Assembly: GCF_024166365.1 (NCBI RefSeq)
Contig: NC_064823.1
Span: 5,450,924 to 5,514,923, forward strand
DNA length: 64,000 nt
DNA from: Elephas maximus indicus
Taxonomy: Eukaryota; Chordata; Mammalia; Proboscidea; Elephantidae
Direction: 5' to 3'
In this document: positions 57,028 to 64,000 of the stretch, piece after piece
Position numbering within the stretch: the stretch's first letter is position 1
Layout of the letters: the number at the start of each line of letters is the position of its first letter
Made by a program: the position numbers and the translations under genes
Notes under the pieces: model-generated
The model's input: only the letters and a program-made list of their open reading frames with translations
Told to the model about the DNA's origin: nothing
Database searches by the model: none

Positions 57028-57375
57028 GGCATTGGTGATACAGTGGTAGAATTCTCACCTTTAATCTGGGAAGCCTGGGTTTGATTCCCAGTCAGCGCAC
57101 CTCACATGCAGCCAGCACCCTTCTGCCAGTGGAGGCTTACATACTGCTGTGATGCTGAACAGGTTTCAGTGGAGCTTCCAGACAAAGACGGACCGTGAAG
57201 AAAGGCCTCATGATACACTCCTAGAAGTCAGCCAGTGAAAACCCTGTGAACCACAACAGCTTGATCAGTAAGCAATCCTGAGGATGGTGAAGGACAGGGC
57301 GGTGATTTGTCTCATTGTGCATGAGGTTGCCATGAGTTGGGAGCTAACTTGATGCAGCTAAGAACGACAACATTT
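57028..57375 (+). mobile_element. SINE with tRNA-Gly-derived head and RTE-like tail
   Basis: 57029-57099 closely follows nuclear tRNA-Gly(GCC): gcattggtgatacagtggta (A box) and gggtttgattccca (B box). A unique middle of about 200 bases follows. The end (gttgccatgagttgggagct, then gatgcagctaagaacgacaa) matches the RTE 3' end. Possible target-site duplication: aagtaccta (57019-57027) and aagaaccta (57376-57384), one mismatch. Confidence 0.85.
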
Positions 57376-57629
57376 AAGAACCTATAGAAGGCAAGGCTCT
57401 GAGTGACCAAGAATTTCTGTCATAAAATCTTTTACTGAAAATAAGAGTATGATGGCATTGGCTAGTTGCTTCTAACTGTGCTGGGGAACTTGGGGAAAAT
57501 ATATGACAAGCTCAGGACTTTAAATTTCCATCTCAAAGTCTGCACAAGGGACTTGAAAGCCTCTATGACTCCCGTGAAAGAAACTCTCATGTCCTGTAGT
57601 TACAGTGTTGAGATTTATGAACTATAAAG

Positions 57630-57965
57630 CAAAATGATTTCTAAAACTCACAGAATTTCTTTTGTTAAAGTTAGGGCATTGACTGGGAAGGAATTGATCC
57701 TGAAAACTAGGATGGGGGCATATGGAGACCTTGGACCTCTATATTCCACCAAATTTTTGCCAGTTGAAACAGCCCTTCTATCTTTGCCTGAGGTGGCTAA
57801 TCTCGCCTTGCCTGAAGAATCTGTAATGGTTTCCTCTGTGTTGGTTGACTTGCAAGGCACTGCTGACCCTTCTCAGGATATATCCCAACAACTTCTTTTG
57901 CTTATATACCTAAAACCAGACTACGGTCCCAACAGGTCCCAAACAGGTGTGGTAAAACTGTGATT
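57630..57965 (+). pseudogene. Possible endogenous retrovirus gag-like remnant
   Basis: An open stretch of about 109 codons, proline- and leucine-rich, that resembles the capsid-upstream part of old mammalian endogenous retroviruses. No start or full domain can be supported. It lies about 3.5 kb upstream of a retroviral pol remnant on the same strand, which fits one old provirus. Confidence 0.35.
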
Positions 57966-58794
57966 CATGAGGAAGTACTATGTATATCAAAATAGCTACA
58001 TAATTTTTCCACTTAACATCAACAGATATTTGGAGGATATGCATGCAAAAAGATCTCTAGGGTGTGGGGTCAGGGTGGAAGGAATGCAAAATTTCATCAA
58101 GATAAATTTATTGATATGGACTAAGAAAAAATAGTTCTAGCTTAGGGATAGAAATTGCTTTATCTGTTTGCTTTGTTTGTTGACTGAGCCCAAAGGTGGC
58201 CTACACAAAATGGAGCTGAAATGTCAGAACCTTCTTGGTTCTTTGAAGACAAAGATAAATGGAATAGGAAAATTGGAAGCTAAAGCAGATTTATCATGTA
58301 AGAGCTGCTCACCAGTGTTTAGAGGTCACTACCTTTATCATAGCTTGATAAATATATTCTTGAAAAGTTCTATGATGATTCTTCTCTGTAGGTCAAAAAA
58401 TACAGTGGAACCTGTAACATAAAAGTGGGATCCCTAAACATAATGAGAATGATGGGATTCTCAGGGTGCGAATGGAGGCACTTAATTGCCAAACTTTTGA
58501 TGATTTCCAATTTCCTAGATTCACACTTTGAAGATTCCATGTTTTGATTATTAGTGGATATTGGCAGCTGTTTCTTCTCATTTTGAGTCGTGCTGTATCA
58601 GCAAATGAAGGGCCCAAAAGCTTGACTCCATCCATAATCATTAAGGTTGACTCTACTTTGAGGAGTCAGCTCTTTCCCAGTCGTATTTTGAGTGCCTTCC
58701 AACCTGAGGGGCTCCTCTTCCGGCACTATAACATACAATGTTTTGCTGCTATTCATAAGGTTTTCATTGGCTAATTGTTTTCAGAAGTAGACCA
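57966..58794. other. Unassigned sequence, perhaps decayed provirus
   Basis: Short open frames (76-84 codons) without recognisable domains. May belong to the same old provirus. Confidence 0.3.
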
Positions 58795-58985
58795 TAGGTT
58801 CCTTCGTCCTGGTCTGGCTTAGTCTAGAAGGTCTGCTGAAACCTGCCTGCCATAGGTGACCCTGCGGGTGTTTAAATACCGGTGGCATAGCTTCCAACAT
58901 CATGGCAACATGCAAGCCCCCATGGTACAACAAACTGACAGACATGTGTCAAGCCTCGAGTAGCAATACTAAAGGATTCTATGGG
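58795..58985 (+). repeat. Repeat-like sequence of unknown family
   Basis: Compact block with aaataccggtggcatagctt, catggcaacatgcaagcccc and acaaactgacagacatgtgt, directly upstream of an RTE copy. It reads like the start of an interspersed element, but I cannot name it. Confidence 0.35.
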
Positions 58986-58989
58986 GAAA

Positions 58990-60625
58990 ACATTAAACGA
59001 CACATAAAGCATCAAAAAAGATGAAAGCAATACAGAGAGTCACCGTACCGAAAAGAATTGGTTGACATTCAGGCATTTCAGGAGGTAGCACATGATCAGG
59101 AGCCTATGGTACTGAAGAAAGAAGACCAAGCTGCACTGAAGGGATCGGTGAAAAACAAGGCTTCAGGAATTGATGGAATACCAATTGAGATGTCTCAAAA
59201 AATGAATGCAGCACTGGAGATGCTCACTCATCTGTGCCGTGAAACTTGGAAGACAGCTTCCTGGCCAATGGACTGGAAGAGATCCATATTTATGCCTATT
59301 CCCAAGAAAGGTGACCCAACCAAATGTGGAAATTATTAAACAATATCATTAATATCACACACAAGTAAAATTTTTCTGAAGATCATTCAAAAGGGGCTGC
59401 AGCAGTACATCGACAGAGAACTGCCAGAAATTTAAGCCAGATTCAGAAGAGGATGTGGAACCAGGGATATCATTGTTGATGTCAGGTGGATCCTGGCTGA
59501 AAGTAGAGAATACCAGAAAGATGTTTACCTGTGTTTTATTGGCTATGCAAAGACATTTGACTTTGTGGATCATAACAAATTATTGATAACATGCCTGAGA
59601 ATGAGAGGATGAGAATTCCAGAACACTTAATTTTGCTCCTGAGGAACCTGTACATAGATCACGAGGCAGTTGTTCAGACAGAACAAGAGGATACTGTGTG
59701 GTTTAAAGTTAGGAAAGGTGTGTGTCAGGGTTATATCCTTTCACCATACCTGTTCAATCTGTATGCTGAGCAAATAATCCCAGAAGCTGGACTATATGAA
59801 CAAGAACTCGGCATCCAGGTTGGAGGAAGACTCATTAACAACCTGCATTAGGCAGATGACACAATCTTGCTAGCTTAAAGTGAAGAGGACTTGAAACACT
59901 TACTGATGAAGATCAAAGGCCACAGCCTTCAGTATGGATTACACCTCAACATAAAAAAAAAAAAAAAAAAATCCTCACAACTGGACCAATAAGCAACATC
60001 ATCATAAACAGAGAAAAGATTCAGGTTGTCAAGGATTTCATTTTTGTGGAAGCAGCAGTCAAGAACTCAAAAGACACATTGCATTGGGCAAATCTGCTGC
60101 AAAAGGCCTCTTTAAAGTGTTGAAAAGCAAAGATGTCACCTTGATGACTAAGGCACACCTGACCCAAGCCATGGTGCTTTCAATCACCTCATATGCTTGT
60201 GAAAGCTGAAAGATGAATAAGGAAGGCCAAAGAAGAATTGATGCCTTTGAACTGTGGTGTTGGTGAAGAGTATTGAATATGTTATGGACTACCAAAAGAA
60301 TGAAAAAATCTGTCTTAGAAGAAGTGCAACCAGAATGCTCCTTAGAAGCAAGGATGGCAAAACTACGTCTCTCATACTTTGGACATGTTATCAGGAGGGA
60401 TCAGTCCCTGGAGAAGGACGTCATGCTTGATTGGGTACAGGATCAGCAAAGGAGAAGAAAACCCTCAGTGAGATGGATTGACACAGTGGCTGTAACAATG
60501 GGCTCAAGTATAGCAAGGATTGTGAGAATAGTGAAGGACTGGGCAATGTTTCTTTTTGTTGTAGATAGGGTGGCAATGAGTTGGAATTGACTCAAAGGCA
60601 CCTAACAACAACAATAGCCAAATAC
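58990..60625 (+). mobile_element. RTE (BovB-type) LINE, broken
   Basis: Covers the linker (KNKASGIDGIPIEM; KRSIFMPIPKKGDPTKCGNY) and the reverse transcriptase to the 3' end (ggcaatgagttggaattgac, then cacctaacaacaacaa). The Tyr codon of the catalytic YADD is TAG at 59849-59851. An A run of about 19 near 59953 replaces the aaagaaaacaaaaa seen in the copy at 50730. Several other stops and indels. Confidence 0.88.
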
Positions 60626-61129
60626 GAAGTGGATGTGCTTATCATAGTACAGAGCAGAACCAAAGCAGTGATCACAATAGTCTGACTTGTAGAGCTTGTT
60701 TTGGCTAATTAATGATGGTGTCCCTAGAAGTAAAACAGATAGCACTGAAGTCTTAATCTGTACACATAGAAATGCTCTAGCTTAGTGAATTTGATTCAAG
60801 GAAAGAGAGTCACAGCCCTTAGTTATTTCCCAGACTTGAGCCAGTTTACAAGCCAAGAATCCCTGGAATGAAGGTAAGAACAAATTTATTTGAAGAAAGA
60901 TTTTGCTAAAGTGTCAAGACTTTATAATGTAAGCCTACTTCATAGCCTTCCTCGAAGGGATCTGCAGCCATTGACTAGAGTGTTTCTGCATTTTGGAGTA
61001 CTGGACACTATCTCTGAAATCACATTAATTCCTTGAAATCTACAATGTCACTGAGGTCCACCAGTCAGTGTAGGGGATTATGGACGCTAGGTGATGGACA
61101 GATATTGGCTTAGTTTCTTCACACAGTGG

Positions 61130-62160
61130 GCTAGTGAGTACTCAAACCCACCTTGTGGTCATGTATGTAGTACTTAAGTTCATAATTGGAATATATATAC
61201 TCAGAAATGGTTTCTGTGACCTGTGGAGTGAAGGCTCTTATCATAGGAAAGACCAAGTGGATGCCCTTAAACTGCCTCTACCTTACAAAAGTAGTGAACT
61301 AAAACATTATATTTCTAGGGGGATTACAGACATTAGTGCCACCATCAAGGACTGGAAAGATGCATAGATAGTGATACTTAACCACATCCCTATTCAACTT
61401 GCCTATTTGGCTGAGTAGAAGACAGATGGAACTTGGAGAAGAACAGTAGATTATCATAAACTTAATCAGGTGGTGACCCCAATTACATCTGCTGTTTCAG
61501 ATGTGATTTCATTGGTGGAGCAAAGCAACGTATCTTCTGACACCTGGTATGTAGCTACTGATCTGTATAAAGACATAAAACAAAACAAAACAAAAACAGA
61601 AAAATCAAACCCATTGCCGTCAAGTCAATTCGGACTCATAGCAACCCTATAGAACTGCCCCATAGTGTTTCCAAGAAGCAAATGGTGGAATTGAACTGCC
61701 AACCTTTTGGTTAGTAGCTGAGCTCTTAACCACTGCTCCACCAGGGCTCCATAAAGACCATACCCATTCCCATTGTGATGGAGTAGATTCCAACTCATAA
61801 GCCATGTATTTTCCTCTGGCAAGGCCAACATTACACTTTCACTATCCTATTTCAGAGATATATCAACTCTCCAAGTAATAAAGTACACCTCAGGAATTTT
61901 AATCACAGTTATTTCGATTCCACAGGACAACACACTCATCCGTTATGTTGATTATATAGCTCTGATTGGGCCTGGTGTGAAGGAAGAATCAACTACTTCA
62001 GACACATTGGTAAGATACTTGAATCCTAGAAAATGAGAAGCAAATCCCATAAAGACTAAATGGTCAACCAGCTTGGTAGAATTTCTAGGTAATCTGTGGT
62101 GTGGAGCATGCTGAGACATCTCTTCAAAGGTGAAGAACAAATTGCTGCATCTGGCCCCTT
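61130..62160 (+). pseudogene. Endogenous retrovirus pol (reverse transcriptase) remnant
   Basis: Plus-strand sequence readable as part of a retroviral pol gene: an N-terminal reverse-transcriptase stretch around 61435-61570 (contains [11 protein letters not shown]), then, after a SINE, the region of the catalytic motif at about 61935-61975, where the second Asp reads Tyr. Stops (for example 61366, 61417) and frame changes show it is long dead. Assigned to an old mammalian endogenous retrovirus; the family is uncertain. Confidence 0.65.
61600..61752 (-). mobile_element. AfroSINE-type SINE
   Basis: Reverse complement: cccattgccgtcaagtcaat, actgccccatagtgtttcca, ccaaccttttggttagtagc, ccactgctccaccagggctc. 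Inserted into the retroviral pol remnant. Confidence 0.9.
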
Positions 62161-62239
62161 CAATCACTTACAAAAATCACAATGCCCTAGGAGACATTAT
62201 GGTTTTTGGAAGCATTATATAACTCATATGCAAATTAGC

Positions 62240-64000
62240 CATATGCAAGTTCAAGCTGAAGCTGAAGGAAATTAAAACAAGTTCACAAGAGCCAAAGTAC
62301 AACCTTGAGTATATCCCACCTGAATTTAGAGATCATCTTAAGAATAGATTTGATGCATTGAACACTAATGACCAAACACCAGACAAGTTGTGGAAAGATC
62401 TCAAGGAAATTATACATAAAGAAAGCATGTGGTCATTAAAGAAAGAAAGAAAAGACCAAAATGGATGTCAGAAGAGACTCTGAAACTTGCTCTTGAAAGT
62501 CAAGCAGCTAAAGCAAACAGAAGAAATGATGAAATAAAAAAGCTGAACAGAAGATTTCTGAGGGCCTCTCCAGGAGACAAAGTAAAATATTATAATGACA
62601 TGTGCAAAGACCTGGAGTTAGAAAACCAAAAGGGAAGAACACGCTCAGCGTTTCTCAAGCTGAAAGAACTAAAGAAAAAATTCAAGTCTTGAGTTGCAAT
62701 AGTGGAGGGTTCTAAGGGCAAATTCTAAAAGATGCAGGAAGCATCAAAAGAAGATGGAAGGAATACACAACTTCACTGTACCATTTCAAGAGGTAGTGTA
62801 TAATCAAAAACTGATGGTACTGAAGGAAGAAGTTCAAGCTGCACTGAAGACACTGGCAAAAAACTAGGAGTGCTCACGTGTCTATGCCATGAAATTTGGA
62901 AGAAAACTAGATGGCCAACCTACTGGAAGAGATCCACACTTATACCTATTCAAAAGAAAGGTGATTAAACAGAATGTAGAAATTATTAAATAATATCATT
63001 AATATCACACACAAGTATAATTTTGCTGAAGAAATTCAAAAGTGGTTGCAGCAGTACATTAACAAGGAACTGCCAGAAATTCAAGCTGGATTCAGAAGAG
63101 GACGTGGAACCAGGGATATCATTGCTGATGTCAGATAGATCCTGGCTGAAAGCAGAGAATACCAGAAAATGTTTACCTGTGTTTTATTGACTATGCAAAG
63201 GCATTCAACTGTGTGGATCATAACAAATTATGGATAATATTGGGAAGAATGGGGAATTCTAAAACACTAAATTGTGCTCATGAGAAATCTGTACATAGAT
63301 CAAGAGGCAGTTCAGACAGAACAAGGGGATGCTGTGTGGTTTAAAGTCAGGAAAGGTGTGTGTCAGGGTTGTATCCTTTCACCATACTTTTTCAATCCAT
63401 ATGCTGAGCAAATAATCTGAGAAGTTGGACTATGTGAAGGAGGAAAAGGCATCAGGATTGGAGGAAGACTCATTAACAACCTGCAATATGCAGATGACAC
63501 AGCCTTGCTTGTTGAAAGTGAAGAAGACTTGAAGCACTTATTGATGAAAATCAAAGACTATAGCCTTCTATATGAATTACTCCTCAACATAAAGAAAACA
63601 AAAATCCTCACATCTGGACCAATAAGCAACATCATGCTAAACAGAGAAAAAATTGAAGTTGTCAAGGATTTCATTTTACTTGGGTCCACAATCAACACTC
63701 ATGGAAGCAGCAGTCAAGAAACCAAAAGACTCATTGCATTGGGCAAATCTGCTGCAAAGGACCTCTTCAAAGTGTTAAAAAGGAAAGATGTCACCCTGAA
63801 GACTACTGAGGTACACCTGACCCAAGCCATGGCATTTTCAATCATATCATAGGCATGTGAAAGTCGGACAGTGAAAACAGAAGATTGAAGAAGAATTGAG
63901 GCCTTTGAATTGTGGCATTGGCGAAGAATATTGAATATACCATGGACTGCCAAAAGAACGAACAAATCTGTCTCGGAAGAAATACAGCTGGAATGCTCCT
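62240..64000 (+). mobile_element. RTE (BovB-type) LINE, runs past the window end
   Basis: The longest RTE copy: the endonuclease/RT linker (62429-62692 open for 87 codons), the RT region with stops, YADD at 63487-63498, and a 115-codon open stretch (63505-63852) with KDFILLGSTIN. Motif A again reads ttcaactgtg (Asn). Ends at the window edge before the 3' tail, so its true end is unseen. Confidence 0.88.

Overview
This is a nuclear window from a placental mammal, most probably an afrotherian and very likely an elephant. The grounds are many copies of a tRNA-headed SINE of the Afrotheria-specific AfroSINE type, RTE/BovB-type LINEs whose 3' end matches that of the SINE, and a mitochondrial copy whose genes read like proboscidean mtDNA. 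I see no host protein-coding gene. Nearly everything recognisable is inserted DNA: one very large nuclear mitochondrial insertion (NUMT), nested L1 elements, LTR elements, RTE elements, SINEs, a hAT-like transposon and a GC-rich tandem-repeat retrocopy.

Layout. 1-687 is the 5' end of an L1 on the minus strand. 688-15090 is a NUMT of about 14.4 kb in reverse orientation. It runs from the N-terminal third of ND1 through 16S, 12S, the control region, CYTB, ND6, ND5, ND4, ND4L, ND3, COX3, ATP6, ATP8, COX2 and COX1 to tRNA-Asn. Seven protein genes are still fully open in the vertebrate mitochondrial code (COX1, COX2, ATP8, ND3, ND4L, ND5, ND6). Four carry one detected lesion each: CYTB -1, ND4 -1, COX3 +1, ATP6 nonsense. 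15091-26020 is a stack of minus-strand L1 sequence in which a younger L1 (16964-22797) sits inside an older one. 26135-26325 is part of an LTR.

27709-29318 is a minus-strand retrocopy with a poly(A) tail, largely made of about 18 copies of a 73/74-bp, 78% GC minisatellite. 30793-31305, 43409-43916 and 52282-52884 are related solo LTRs, two of them with perfect 5-bp target-site duplications (TSDs). 32609-39948 is a full-length, recent plus-strand L1 (7.3 kb) with a 17-bp TSD, an intact ORF1, a three-times broken ORF2 and tandem repeats in its 5' UTR. From 50 kb on, three plus-strand RTE copies dominate (50250, 58990, 62240), the last running off the window. 57630-62160 also holds remnants of an old endogenous retrovirus, split by an RTE and a SINE.

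How the parts relate. L1 machinery is the likely source of the retrocopy and of a tail-only insertion at 20056-20090. RTE machinery is the likely driver of the SINEs, because they share its 3' end. Two independent L1 copies share an open frame of about 88 codons between ORF1 and ORF2 whose stop overlaps the ORF2 start (ATGA). That frame, the minisatellite retrocopy and the L1/NUMT junction are the most unusual items. Family names rest on recognition by eye. No alignment or database search was possible, and boundaries of old repeats are approximate to tens of bases.
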